Translations under genes and position numbers: made by a program
Part shown: positions 25,895-34,982 of the stretch, piece by piece
How the letters are laid out: each line of letters opens with the position of its first letter
Position numbering within the stretch: position 1 is the first letter of the stretch
Assembly: GCA_028825335.1 (NCBI GenBank)
Contig: JAPKAI010000003.1
Location: forward strand, 1 to 64,000
DNA: 64,000 nt
Reading direction: 5' to 3'
Source of the DNA: Gammaproteobacteria bacterium
GTDB lineage: Bacteria; Pseudomonadota; Gammaproteobacteria; Pseudomonadales; Pseudohongiellaceae
The notes under the pieces: model-generated
Database searches by the model: none
Seen by the model: the letters and a program-made list of their open reading frames with translations, nothing else
Told to the model about the DNA's origin: nothing

Positions 25895-28345
25895 TTGGTA
25901 CAAGACACACAGGCACACAAGACATCGCACACACTGCTCAGCGACGCTGATTCATTAGCGTTGGCTTCGAGAACAGATACAGCAACTCTCGCCAGTGAGG
26001 CAAGGGCTTTGTGCGATAGTGCCCATGGCAACATCATCACTTATTCCAAAAAAGTATTCATACCCCTAACCCACCTCTGTCGCGACGTATGCCACTACTG
26101 CACCTTCGCGCGTACACCCAAGCGAATCGATCAAGCGTATATGAGCGTCGAGCAAGTCCTCGAGCTCTGTCATCGGGGCGCCATCGAGGGTTGTCAGGAA
26201 GCATTATTCACTTTGGGTGAAAAACCTGAACTGCGTTACAAGGCCGCTCGCGAAGCGCTTACCGAATTAGGCTTCGAATCCACCATCGACTATGTGACTG
26301 AAGTAGCCGGTGCTGTATTGAGAGAAACAGGCCTGATACCCCACATCAACGCCGGCAATATGACGAGAGCGGAGATAGACAAACTGCGTCAAGTCAGCGC
26401 TTCTATGGGAATCATGTTGGAGTCAGCTTCATCAAGACTCTGCGAAAAGGGTATGCCACACTACGGCTCTCCCGACAAAGACCCTGTGACGCGGCTGGAG
26501 ACAATCGAACTCGCAGGTCGCTCTAGCGTACCTTTTACGTCTGGCATCCTGATCGGCATAGGTGAAACCCGACTAGAAAGAATAGAGTCCTTGCTTGCAC
26601 TACGTAGCGCACACGAGAAATACGGCCACCTGCAAGAAGTCATCGTGCAAAACTTTCGCGCGAAAGAAAACACCAAGATGGCGCAAGCACCAGAACCCGA
26701 CCTCAATGAACTCGTTTGGACTCTGGCGGTGGCGAGACTTATCTTCGGTGCACAGATGAACATTCAGGCGCCCCCAAATCTCAGCCCCGGTGTGCTTCCA
26801 CAATTAGTTAACGCCGGCATTAACGATTGGGGTGGGGTCTCTCCTCTTACACCCGATCATGTAAATCCAGAGGCACCATGGCCTCACCTCGAGAACCTAG
26901 CAAGAGAGACTGCAGCCGCCGGAAAATTTCTAGATCAACGACTCACGATCTATCCCGAGTTTGCGTGCAATCCAGACCAGTGGCTGGATGATCAGCTGAA
27001 ATTCCCAATACTCAAGCAAAGTGATAGCTGCGGATTTGCTAAGAGAGACAACTGGACACCTGGGGACACCGAGCCAATTCCGCTTCTTGATAAGCAGTTA
27101 CTGGAACGCATCGTTACCCCTGAGCAAGTATCGAGCGATATTCAAAGAATTATCGCTGCCTGCGAAGCACAGCAGGAACTTTCAATTGAAGACGTGAGTC
27201 GCCTCTTCGAGAGCCGCGGTGCAGACTTCAGCTATATAACACAACAAGCTAATCGACTAAGACATGAGTGTAATGGCGACACAGTAAGCTTCGTTGTGAA
27301 TCGAAACATTAACTACACCAATGTCTGCTACTTCAAGTGTCAGTTCTGCGCCTTCTCGAAAGGCAAGATGAGCGAGGACCTGCGCGGCCGCCCCTACGAC
27401 ATCAGCGCAGAGGAAATCTCGAGGCGCGTTCGCGAAGCCTGGGATAGAGGCGCCACCGAAGTCTGCATGCAGGGAGGCATTCATCCCGACTACACTGGTC
27501 AGACCTATCTCGATATCGTTGAAACTGTCAGGCATGCCGCAAAAGATATGCACATCCATGCCTTCTCGCCACTCGAAGTTTGGCAAGGGGCAAGTACTCT
27601 TGGCATTTCGCTCGAAGAATTTCTCAAGAAACTTATGGCGGCAGGTCTGAACACCCTGCCCGGCACTGCTGCAGAAGTTCTGGACGACGAAGTACGGCAA
27701 TTTCTATGTGCAGACAAACTAAATTCCGAGGAATGGCTAGAAGTAATGGAGACCGCCCACAAGGTCGGATTCAGGACAACGGCAACCATCATGTATGGCC
27801 ACATTGATCGACCCAAGCACTGGGCTAATCATTTACTTCGAATTCGCGCTCTTCAGAAACGAACCGGAGGGTTTACCGAATTCGTCCCCCTGCCCTATGT
27901 TCACATGGAAGCACCCATGTATCTTAAAGGCCTTTCCCGTCGCGGCCCCAGCTTCCGCGAGGCAGTACTAATGCATGCTGTAGCTAGGCTGGTTTTCCAC
28001 GGGCAGATCGATAACATTCAGGCTTCTTGGGTCAAGATGGGCCTGGACGGCGTTGCTGCCTGTCTGAACGCGGGAGTCAACGATTTGGGCGGCACGCTGA
28101 TGAATGAAAGCATCACCAGAGCCGCCGGCGCCAGCTATGGTCAGGAATGGACTCCGCAGGCAATCGAAGACACAATTCGTAACATGGAGCGGCTGCCTCG
28201 CATGCGAAATACACTGTATGCTAGCGCCCCAAAAGAGCGCTACCTCAGCGCCAGCAGCGCACATGAGTTGCACGAAATCGAGCTTAATTCCGCTGCAAAG
28301 AAGCAGCGAACCAAAAAGCTAGAAAATCTGGCACAGCCTATCTAG
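25895..28345 (+). CDS. fbiC: FO synthase, fused CofG-CofH (7,8-didemethyl-8-hydroxy-5-deazariboflavin synthase)
   Basis: 816-residue dual radical SAM enzyme that builds the deazaflavin chromophore FO of coenzyme F420 from tyrosine and a pyrimidine intermediate. The N-terminal CofG-like half has CRDVCHYC (about 62-69) and the C-terminal CofH-like half has CYFKCQFC (about 477-484), both CX3CX2C cluster motifs. This fused form is well known from actinobacteria and occurs in some proteobacteria. The start is TTG at 25895. No other F420 genes (fbiA, fbiB, cofD, cofE) are in the window, so F420 completion or direct FO use cannot be judged. Downstream gap of 109 bases to the NmrA-like gene. Confidence 0.94.
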   Translation: MVQDTQAHKTSHTLLSDADSLALASRTDTATLASEARALCDSAHGNIITYSKKVFIPLTHLCRDVCHYCTFARTPKRIDQAYMSVEQVLELCHRGAIEGCQEALFTLGEKPELRYKAAREALTELGFESTIDYVTEVAGAVLRETGLIPHINAGNMTRAEIDKLRQVSASMGIMLESASSRLCEKGMPHYGSPDKDPVTRLETIELAGRSSVPFTSGILIGIGETRLERIESLLALRSAHEKYGHLQEVIVQNFRAKENTKMAQAPEPDLNELVWTLAVARLIFGAQMNIQAPPNLSPGVLPQLVNAGINDWGGVSPLTPDHVNPEAPWPHLENLARETAAAGKFLDQRLTIYPEFACNPDQWLDDQLKFPILKQSDSCGFAKRDNWTPGDTEPIPLLDKQLLERIVTPEQVSSDIQRIIAACEAQQELSIEDVSRLFESRGADFSYITQQANRLRHECNGDTVSFVVNRNINYTNVCYFKCQFCAFSKGKMSEDLRGRPYDISAEEISRRVREAWDRGATEVCMQGGIHPDYTGQTYLDIVETVRHAAKDMHIHAFSPLEVWQGASTLGISLEEFLKKLMAAGLNTLPGTAAEVLDDEVRQFLCADKLNSEEWLEVMETAHKVGFRTTATIMYGHIDRPKHWANHLLRIRALQKRTGGFTEFVPLPYVHMEAPMYLKGLSRRGPSFREAVLMHAVARLVFHGQIDNIQASWVKMGLDGVAACLNAGVNDLGGTLMNESITRAAGASYGQEWTPQAIEDTIRNMERLPRMRNTLYASAPKERYLSASSAHELHEIELNSAAKKQRTKKLENLAQPI

Positions 28346-28454
28346 CGAGTTCTCGATTATTAATACAGCGCAAACAATCATTAACATCAATCCAAATCCG
28401 CCAGTGGATCGTATCTGCTGGACCGCACGCTAATTAGGAAAACATAAAATCAGA

Positions 28455-29354
28455 ATGAAAATAGCAATTACTGGAGCCAACAGCAGTGTTGGCCTGAACC
28501 TATTGAACCATATTGTCTCCGCTACAGATATCGATGTTATCGCCGGAGTTCGTTCTGACCGCGCAATGAAATCGTTGCCGAGCTCCCCCCAAATAGATCC
28601 ACGCATCATCTCTTATCAGGATCCTACACAATTGGCAGCAGCCTTAGAGGGAGCCGACTGCATAGTACACCTCGCCGGAATTCTCATAGAGGATAAAAAT
28701 ACCAGCTATGCCAGTGCGAATGTCGACGCTACTCAAGCGGTGGTAAAAGCAGCTCAAACACTGGGCGCCAAACACATGGTCTTTATCAGCGTAGTTGGCG
28801 CCAGCAAAGATTCTAGCAATGCCTACTTCCGCTCGAAGGGATTGGCTGAGGAATTCGTTAAAAATTCAGGCCTTGCCGCGAGCGTCATTCGAACACCCAT
28901 CTTGCTTGGGCCTAATACTGCAGGAGCCAGCTCTATGATTAGCGCAGCCACACAGGCCAAGACAAAAATTCTAGGTGGTGGAAAATATTCTATGCGCCCG
29001 CTAGACATCGATGACCTCAATCAGGCCATCTTAAATTGTTGCAATGACGACTCCACAGAAATGAAGTTATACGAATTGGTGGGACCAGAATCCATCAGCT
29101 ATCGCGACCTCATTCAGAAGACCGCGGCGATGATGAATAACAGAGTTGAGATCGGCTCCGTCCCAGTTGCCATCGCCAAATTAGTTGCCGCAATAAGCTC
29201 TCGCATCAAGGGCGGAGGCATCACGCCAACAGTGATCGATGTGATTACGATGGACGAAGTAGTAGATAAGAACGCAGATGGCGAGCTGAACATAACTCTC
29301 ACGCCTTTACAGAACACTCTGGAAAAAATCTTGGAGCATAAGAAAAGCAAATGA
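28455..29354 (+). CDS. NmrA-like NAD(P)-binding oxidoreductase/epimerase
   Basis: 299-residue atypical SDR. Cofactor loop GANSSVGLNLL at the N-terminus, then VHLAGIL and FISVVGAS. The usual YxxxK is replaced by YFRSKGLAEEF, close to the NDUFA9/NmrA-like group in which Tyr and Lys survive (Y-x3-K). Late segment SYRDLIQKTAAMM fits that group. It heads a tightly coupled operon: its stop overlaps the next start (ATGA at 29351-29354). A membrane-associated or lipid/isoprenoid substrate is suggested by the neighbours, which is inference. Confidence 0.82.
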   Translation: MKIAITGANSSVGLNLLNHIVSATDIDVIAGVRSDRAMKSLPSSPQIDPRIISYQDPTQLAAALEGADCIVHLAGILIEDKNTSYASANVDATQAVVKAAQTLGAKHMVFISVVGASKDSSNAYFRSKGLAEEFVKNSGLAASVIRTPILLGPNTAGASSMISAATQAKTKILGGGKYSMRPLDIDDLNQAILNCCNDDSTEMKLYELVGPESISYRDLIQKTAAMMNNRVEIGSVPVAIAKLVAAISSRIKGGGITPTVIDVITMDEVVDKNADGELNITLTPLQNTLEKILEHKKSK

Positions 29355-30352
29355 GCGAAGAAATCGAAAATAACCCAGAAGCAACTACAGAAACCAAAGC
29401 GGAAGTAGCGCCTGGCAAGAAAAAGCCCAGCCCGATCGGCCGTGTCCTTTTTCTCATTATTACCGCATTCTGCTTTGCCTATCTTTACTACAGACTCAAC
29501 GGCGCAGCTGCTCGCGAAGGACTGAGCCTCGTCGAATATATGACACAAGTATTCGCCACAGTAGACTGGATACCGTGGCTTGCACTAATGGTGTGCTACT
29601 CGCTCTTCTACTTCGCAATAGATACACTGGTAGTCACCAAAGCACTAAATTGGTTTGTGGCTGATATCAAATACAAAGACATCATGCCAATCCGCGCCAG
29701 CTCTTACATCATCTCTATATTCAATGAGCAGATCGGCAAGGGTGCAATGGCCTACTATCTTAACAAGCGCGATAAGATTCCGGGCTGGGAAGTTGGCTCG
29801 GTAATGTTGTTCGTGATGTTCTGCGAAATTTACTACCTACTGGTATGGGCTACTATCGGCTTCGCCGTCGGCGGTGATTCTCTACCCGACGTATTCGGCT
29901 TGGTCCCCTATATCGCAGCTGTTGCCACTGTATTCTTAGTCCTTTGGATAGCCTATTTTCGAGGGGCGATTCTTCCGAAGAATAACTTCCGAGAAAAAAT
30001 AGTATTCCACGCCTTTCGTCAAGCCAAGCCTTGGCACTATGGAGCCTTCTTCTTACTTCGCTCACCAGCCCTGTTGGCAGCCATTGTTGTCTACACGATA
30101 GCGCTCAACTTGTTCGGCGTTGAAGCGTCTCTAATGACATTGCTGCCTTTCTTGCCTGTCATTTTCTTCGCAGCCGCTGTTCCCACACCTATGCGCGCCG
30201 CTGCGATAACCTTCTGGGTGATCTTGTTCCCTGAAAACGAAGGGCAGATGGCAGCATTCGGTTTCGTTCAGCACAACTTCTTCATACTATTCAATGCTGC
30301 TATTGGGCTCGTCTTCTGGCGCAAAGCCCAACGGGACTTGTTCGGTAAGTAA
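29351..30352 (+). CDS. multi-pass membrane protein, flippase-like (LPG synthase TM region type)
   Basis: 333 residues with an acidic cytoplasmic N-terminus of about 35 residues and roughly seven or eight membrane segments. The segment IMPIRASSYIISIFNEQIGKG followed by a cytoplasmic loop and VMLFVMFCEIYYL recalls the lysylphosphatidylglycerol synthase TM/UPF0104 family, which includes lipid flippases. No enzymatic domain. Coupled by overlap to the genes on both sides (ATGA, then TAATG). Confidence 0.72.
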   Translation: MSEEIENNPEATTETKAEVAPGKKKPSPIGRVLFLIITAFCFAYLYYRLNGAAAREGLSLVEYMTQVFATVDWIPWLALMVCYSLFYFAIDTLVVTKALNWFVADIKYKDIMPIRASSYIISIFNEQIGKGAMAYYLNKRDKIPGWEVGSVMLFVMFCEIYYLLVWATIGFAVGGDSLPDVFGLVPYIAAVATVFLVLWIAYFRGAILPKNNFREKIVFHAFRQAKPWHYGAFFLLRSPALLAAIVVYTIALNLFGVEASLMTLLPFLPVIFFAAAVPTPMRAAAITFWVILFPENEGQMAAFGFVQHNFFILFNAAIGLVFWRKAQRDLFGK

Positions 30353-30891
30353 TGGCCAATTTTCTCACCGCTATTCGCCTGCTACTGGTTATTCCAGTAG
30401 CTATGGCGATAGCAAATGAATCGCTATTTACGAGTTGGCTCTTACTGGCACTAATTGTCATCGCCATAGCTAGCGACTATTTCGATGGCAAAGTAGCCCG
30501 CGCCCTAAAGACAGCTTCTGCCAGAGGCATGTTATTCGACCATGGCACGGACTTTATTTTCGTTACCATCGCTTTATTCGCGCTCTCCATCATTGGTCTC
30601 TCTAGCATCCTGCTACCTTTGTTGATAGTCGTTGCGTTCTCACAATATGTGCTGGACTCCTACTTTCTGTTCAAGCAGAAGCAACTACGAATGAGCTTTC
30701 TGGGCCGCTGGAACGGCATTTTTTACTTTGTACCAATCGTACTCGTCGCCGCTTCTAGGCTCCCAGCTTTCGAACAAGTTCAAGATAATTTCAATCTGAT
30801 AATTGTTTACTCCAACTATGCGCTAACAGTTTCTACCCTTGCTTCTATTGTTGATCGCGCCATCGCACCAATGCTGCAAAAGGACGTTTAG
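30352..30891 (+). CDS. CDP-alcohol phosphatidyltransferase family protein
   Basis: Membrane enzyme that transfers a phosphatidyl or related group from a CDP-linked lipid or alcohol to an acceptor alcohol. 179 residues, about five or six membrane segments. The full signature D-x2-DG-x2-AR-x8-G-x3-D-x3-D is present (SDYFDGKVARALKTASARG then MLFDHGTD), so the metal site is intact. The size fits PgsA-type phosphatidylglycerophosphate synthases, but sequence alone does not fix the acceptor. Its ATG overlaps the preceding stop by one base. Confidence 0.88.
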   Translation: MANFLTAIRLLLVIPVAMAIANESLFTSWLLLALIVIAIASDYFDGKVARALKTASARGMLFDHGTDFIFVTIALFALSIIGLSSILLPLLIVVAFSQYVLDSYFLFKQKQLRMSFLGRWNGIFYFVPIVLVAASRLPAFEQVQDNFNLIIVYSNYALTVSTLASIVDRAIAPMLQKDV

Positions 30892-30892
30892 T

Positions 30893-31459
30893 TTGGCCAT
30901 TATTGCCAGAGTGCCGTTAAAACAGTCAACTTGCCTATCAGTGATTCTTAGTATGCTCATCTTCTCGAGCGCAATTCATGGCGCAGAATCAGAACCCTCT
31001 CTGTTCCAAGCTATAGCTGAAAGATTGGGCTATATGGAAGATGTCGCGGTATATAAGGCGCAGAATAAAATTCCAGTCGAGGACGTCGGGCGAGAGAAGA
31101 GAGTCCTGTCTAATGCTAAAGAACTCGCGGCGACACATGGGTTGGACCCTGATTCTATGGAGCGTTTTTTTATTGCCCAGATCAGCGCAGCGAAGGCAAT
31201 TCAGTATCGCTACTCGGCTGAGCTGCTGACTCGCGAGATACCCACTCGGCCAATAGATCTTCAATCGGACATTCGTCCAGAGCTGGATAGATTGGGTGGT
31301 GATATTGTGATGCTCTTCGCCATGTTGTTGCAAAGTCGATCAGCAATAGGAGAAGAGAGGCGAGAACGTTTCATGAGCACACTACAGAGTCGATTTCTTG
31401 CCGACGCAGAGAGAGAAGCTCTGTTCGATGCGATGCTGAAAGTGCGACGCAGCCAATAA
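30893..31459 (+). CDS. exported chorismate mutase (AroQ gamma type)
   Basis: Converts chorismate to prephenate, here outside the cytoplasm. The tracked start at 30839 lies inside the preceding gene; TTG 30893 has AAAGGA 8 bases upstream, 1 base after the preceding stop, and gives 188 residues with a signal peptide ending near IHGAES. The mature part has the AroQ-gamma pattern: LGYMEDVAVYKAQNKIPVED, then a Arg-rich helix and FFIAQISAAKAIQYRY. Known secreted chorismate mutases of this type occur in several Gram-negatives, with unclear roles. Its coupling to lipid genes is unusual. Confidence 0.85.
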   Translation: MAIIARVPLKQSTCLSVILSMLIFSSAIHGAESEPSLFQAIAERLGYMEDVAVYKAQNKIPVEDVGREKRVLSNAKELAATHGLDPDSMERFFIAQISAAKAIQYRYSAELLTREIPTRPIDLQSDIRPELDRLGGDIVMLFAMLLQSRSAIGEERRERFMSTLQSRFLADAEREALFDAMLKVRRSQ

Positions 31460-31835
31460 CTGCTAGTCATCCTGTATTGAACAATTCTTCATGGCAAGGC
31501 ACACTTAGCCTTCCTTGCTAGTCTCAGCTAGCAATGCACTAAAGAAGAACAATATAAAAACAGATTTGTAGACAGAGGCCCAACACTATTCCATTTGACA
31601 TTACTATCACCCTCAGCGACATGGATCTGCAGAAATTCCATGAAAGCATCGACAAGGGCAAGCTCGCCGTCAACGAACAAGAAAGCGCCGAAGAAATAAG
31701 GGCATAGACCCCTATGGCGGACGTGCAGACTAGATCTCTGACAAACGCTTCACCCGCGCATGCGTGAGCGTCGCGCCTTAAGTACTGGAGGCCGAGGCCT
31801 TCGTATGCGAATATTTTAGTAAGCTGGAGTTATCC
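31460..31835. other. intergenic region with a decayed DUF1232-like N-terminus
   Basis: 376 bases between the chorismate mutase and the M20 peptidase. It contains the remnant listed at 31588-31707. The remainder has no readable gene. A GGAG site at about 31825 belongs to the downstream peptidase. Confidence 0.5.
31588..31707 (+). pseudogene. N-terminal remnant of a DUF1232/YkvA-like gene, copy 2
   Basis: Reads PFDITITLSDMDLQKFHESI and on to TAG 31705, matching the remnant at 23382 in PxDITxTLSDxDLxxF. The expected start ATG is ATT here. Only about 39 codons survive and the family's membrane part is gone. The two copies suggest an ancestral duplicated gene, both lost. Confidence 0.55.
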
Positions 31836-33164
31836 TTGAAAATCAATACAGTCTTCTTTGCTCTTAGTTTCGCAGTACTGCTTAGCTCACTCCACCCATC
31901 CGTGTTGGCGCAGCAATCTGTAGTCCCCATCGACAATGCGGTTCGAAGCTCGTTCGATGCAATTTCCTCCGACCCACGCGTCACAGCAGGCCTGATCAGA
32001 ATACAGGACAGAGAAGCAGAGATGATTCGGGAACAGTTTCGACTAACCGAGATTCCCGCTCCCCCGTTTAAAGAAGAGGTACGAGCCGCCTACTACCTAA
32101 CATTGATGCAAAATCGCGGTCTCGAAGATGCCTATATCGATAGTGAGGGAAACGCTATCGGAATACGTCGTGGAAACGGTGACGGCCCTACTCTACTCGT
32201 TGCCGCTCACCTAGACACAGTGTTCCCGGAAGGCGTGGATACCAGCATCGAACTGCGCGGAGGACGCTACTATGCGCCCGGGATAGGTGACGACACTCGT
32301 GGTCTAGCTGCAATGCTTTCCATTATCGAGACACTAAACGATTCGGGGATACAGACTCATGGCGATATCATGTTTGCCGCAAACGTTGGAGAGGAAGGCA
32401 GAGGTGATTTACGCGGTATCAAGGCAATCTTTCGAGACCATCCCCAGATCGATGGTTTCGTCTCTATAGATGGCGTTCGACTTAGGCGCATTACCACGGG
32501 TGGCACGGGCAGCAGACGCTTCGAATTCCAGTTTAGCGGACCCGGCGGACACTCCTTCGGCGCCTTTGGCCTAGCGAGTGCGACACATGCGATGGGCAGG
32601 ACTATCAACAAGATAGCTGACTTTGAAACTCCTAGCTTCCCCAAGACTACATTCACCGTTGGCACGGTAGCCGGCGGCACGTCAGTTAATTCAATCGCGG
32701 CCGATGCAGTATTCGCTCTTGATATGCGATCCAACGATCGTGAGCAGCTGGCACTTCTAGAAGAACGTGCCAAGGCGGCAGCCATCGAGGCCGTGGCCGA
32801 AGAGAATGCACGCTGGGATAACGGAGAAATTAGTGTGGACTTTGTATTGATCGGAGACCGCCCGGTAGGACGAACCGCTACCGAGGATTCACTAGTGCAG
32901 GCTGCTGCTCTGGCCTTCGACAAAGTTGGTATTAAATTACAACAGCTGGGTATCTCCAGCACCGATTCGAATGTCCCCATGTCGCTGGGAATTCCAGCGA
33001 TAACCATCGCCGGAGGTGGCAATGGCGGCGGGGCACACTCTCCCGATGAGTGGTTCGTGCCGACAAACTCCCATGAAGGGCCGCAGACTTCGTTTCTCAT
33101 CGCCTTGGCCATGGTAGGAATCCAAGGCGTCGACACCGGCCTCCTTGAAAAAAAGAATCGCTGA
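31836..33164 (+). CDS. secreted M20 family metallopeptidase
   Basis: 442-residue zinc peptidase with signal peptide ending near VLAQQS. Starts at TTG with GGAG 7 bases upstream. Zinc ligands in AAHLDTV, GIGDDTRG, then the catalytic EEGRGD, and the C-terminal GGGAHSPDEW with its His. The dimerisation domain with FSGPGGHSFG is complete. Likely a dipeptidase or carboxypeptidase in the periplasm. Monocistronic as far as visible. Confidence 0.9.
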   Translation: MKINTVFFALSFAVLLSSLHPSVLAQQSVVPIDNAVRSSFDAISSDPRVTAGLIRIQDREAEMIREQFRLTEIPAPPFKEEVRAAYYLTLMQNRGLEDAYIDSEGNAIGIRRGNGDGPTLLVAAHLDTVFPEGVDTSIELRGGRYYAPGIGDDTRGLAAMLSIIETLNDSGIQTHGDIMFAANVGEEGRGDLRGIKAIFRDHPQIDGFVSIDGVRLRRITTGGTGSRRFEFQFSGPGGHSFGAFGLASATHAMGRTINKIADFETPSFPKTTFTVGTVAGGTSVNSIAADAVFALDMRSNDREQLALLEERAKAAAIEAVAEENARWDNGEISVDFVLIGDRPVGRTATEDSLVQAAALAFDKVGIKLQQLGISSTDSNVPMSLGIPAITIAGGGNGGGAHSPDEWFVPTNSHEGPQTSFLIALAMVGIQGVDTGLLEKKNR

Positions 33165-33216
33165 GCTCTTCAGCCGATCCGAAATGAGGACGTGCGAACG
33201 CGCACTTCCTATGCGC

Positions 33217-33855
33217 TCAATCTAACGAGGATTCGGCATCTAGGGAGAAATTGAGCGCAGCCTTCTTCTCCGTCTTTTCCGTCAATGCGACTTCAAGACC
33301 AAGAGTATATTGATGATAGAAACGATAGAAGCCCTTCCGACTGAATTCATTCAGCCCTTTTTGACTGTAGCCTCTATGCCCGTTTCAGAATTCATCGTAG
33401 TCCCTATAACGTAGCGTATGTAAACAGTGCTTGCAGACCACGAGTCCATTTTCTGACAGCGACACTTCACCGCTAGCGCGAATCTTGAGCAGTTTATAGT
33501 CGTCTGAAACTTTTGTAGTAGCAAGATGTTCCAGTACTGGATGCTCCGCTAGCTGGGTCTCCAATTGTGAACACCATGCTAGATGGCAGGTAGGATATTC
33601 TCTATGATTCCTCTACCAAGCCTCATCCGGGATATAGGCTAGCACTCTGTTATTCTTGATCGCTAAGCTCTGGTCGGGCAGCACTCGCAACCCATCAGCC
33701 TTCAGCAGTACTCCAGGGTTTTCCAACGCCGAACGCTCGGTGCCCGTTAAATGACTAGCTAGATCGAACAAATCGAAATAGCCGAGCCCTTGGGTACCAA
33801 CCTTCTTGTGCAGCTCGTTAAAGGATTCGAAATTTCTGAAGTCGGGTAGTTTCAC
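33217..33855 (-). pseudogene. conserved cytoplasmic protein gene broken by two in-frame stops
   Basis: The tracked ORF 33613-33855 (MKLPDFRNFESFNELHKKVG to YIPDEAW) ends at TAG 33613, but the same frame continues NHREYPTCHLAWCSQLETQL, VCKHCLHTLRYRDYDEF, then TGA 33385, then NGHRGYSQKGLNEFSRKG to a final stop at 33217. One frame of 213 codons with two stops and no indel. The Cys-x2-Cys and Trp/Cys pattern recalls a restriction or HNH-related zinc protein, but I cannot name the family. TAG and TGA are both present, so recoding is unlikely. Confidence 0.75.
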
Positions 33856-34009
33856 GGGCCCAATCCTTGCGAATTTCTTCTAGGATCGTAGAGAGGCGTT
33901 TATAAGCGTACGTAACTACAACAAACTCTACGCGTCGTGATCGTTGCGCATCTTCAAGGCCATTCTCTTGTAGAATTAACTGGGAGGAAAAAAGACCAAT
34001 TGCAGTCAT
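33818..34009 (-). pseudogene. C-terminal remnant of an OmpA-family protein
   Basis: The 63-codon ORF reads NGLEDAQRSRRVEFVVVTYAY, the end of an OmpA-type peptidoglycan-binding domain, which normally follows a beta-barrel or a long periplasmic part. No N-terminal part is found upstream on this strand: the frame runs into a stop at about 34020 and a terminator follows. The ORF overlaps the start of the neighbouring relic by 38 bases. Relic of a 5'-truncated gene. Confidence 0.6.
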
Positions 34010-34077
34010 TCTCTCTCACCTAACAACCACAGCTCGCCGCCACACTTTTGCGTTGATCCCAAATTGTAGCATCCGAC

Positions 34078-34100
34078 AAAAAAACCCGCTGCGAAGCGGG
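34078..34100 (-). terminator. intrinsic terminator of the secreted protein gene
   Basis: Minus strand reads CCCGCT-TCGC-AGCGGG followed by seven T. A six-base GC-rich stem with a T run, located 48 bases past the stop of the 34149 gene. Confidence 0.85.
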
Positions 34101-34148
34101 CCTCAATGTATGGACAACTCAAATAGATCACATAACTAGAATGCTGCC

Positions 34149-34982
34149 CTATTCTGCATCTGCGCCCTTGCGCAGATGGCCGTAGATGAGCTCCTCTGTA
34201 AATTCAACACATTTGAATTCAAGAATCTGCATGTTTTCATCTAATCTTCTGTATAGCGGGAACTTCAACGTCCACGCTTGGGTATACACATTGGGGTCCT
34301 CTAGTGTTGCCTCGTACATGAGGGTGTTAGGCCCCACATGTGTGTAACGCTCAGTTACCCGCAGCGCATCGCTGTGATGATTACCCGCTCGATCTAACCA
34401 TGTGTCAGGCACTTGATCAGTTACATCAATGACCAAGCTATCTCCTTCGAAATGCCCGCGAGAATGGCCCATCCAGCTAAATATTGGCGCCTCGAAATCG
34501 GGACGATCCATATAAACAATACGGCTTGCACTCGCAAATTCGTAGGCCATAACGACATGGTCTGGAGACTGAATGATTTGGAAGGGGAACGGCAGATAGG
34601 TGGCTCTCGGCACACCTGGCATATAGCACTTTACCACTGGGTCCAGCGCCAACCAGTCCGCCCTATTCTCCTGCTGCTTCGCTCGGGCCTCGGAAGTATA
34701 AGGAATACTTCCACCCTCTACGATGCCCAGCCCAGCAGGAATTGCCCCTATCGCCCCTAATTCAACGAGTGGGCTAAAATCTGCCGCATGTGGCTCTATA
34801 TTCCAATGCGCACTGCCAATTGCCTGCCAAATACCGTTGAAATCTGGTTTCTGGTCAGCGGTTCTTGGCACAAAATCACCCTCTGCGGCTACGCTGATGG
34901 AGCTCAGCATTACTAAAAGTGATGCCGCTAGCGGTGCATAAAAGCGCGATTTTAGACCGTTTTTTGCCGAATAATCTCTCAT
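34149..34982 (-). CDS. secreted protein of unknown function (PDFNGIWQ type)
   Basis: 277 residues with a signal peptide ending near VAAEGD. The start of the mature part, KPDFNGIWQAIG, is the opening of a secreted family often seen in environmental gammaproteobacteria beside DUF6152/DUF6644 genes, from memory. Many aromatic and His residues (SWMGHSRGHFEGDSLVID, NHHSDALRVTERY). No catalytic motif recognised. It is divergent from the DUF6644-like pair at 35261, about 280 bases away. Confidence 0.7.
   Translation of the reverse strand: MRDYSAKNGLKSRFYAPLAASLLVMLSSISVAAEGDFVPRTADQKPDFNGIWQAIGSAHWNIEPHAADFSPLVELGAIGAIPAGLGIVEGGSIPYTSEARAKQQENRADWLALDPVVKCYMPGVPRATYLPFPFQIIQSPDHVVMAYEFASASRIVYMDRPDFEAPIFSWMGHSRGHFEGDSLVIDVTDQVPDTWLDRAGNHHSDALRVTERYTHVGPNTLMYEATLEDPNVYTQAWTLKFPLYRRLDENMQILEFKCVEFTEELIYGHLRKGADAE

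Noticed and set aside
32357-33136. 259-codon ORF antisense to the M20 peptidase
   Set aside because: Ser/Pro-rich shadow of a well-supported gene with intact zinc motifs on the other strand.
33613-33855. 80-residue protein as a stand-alone gene
   Set aside because: The same frame carries on past the TAG with conserved-looking sequence, so it is the front end of a broken longer gene.
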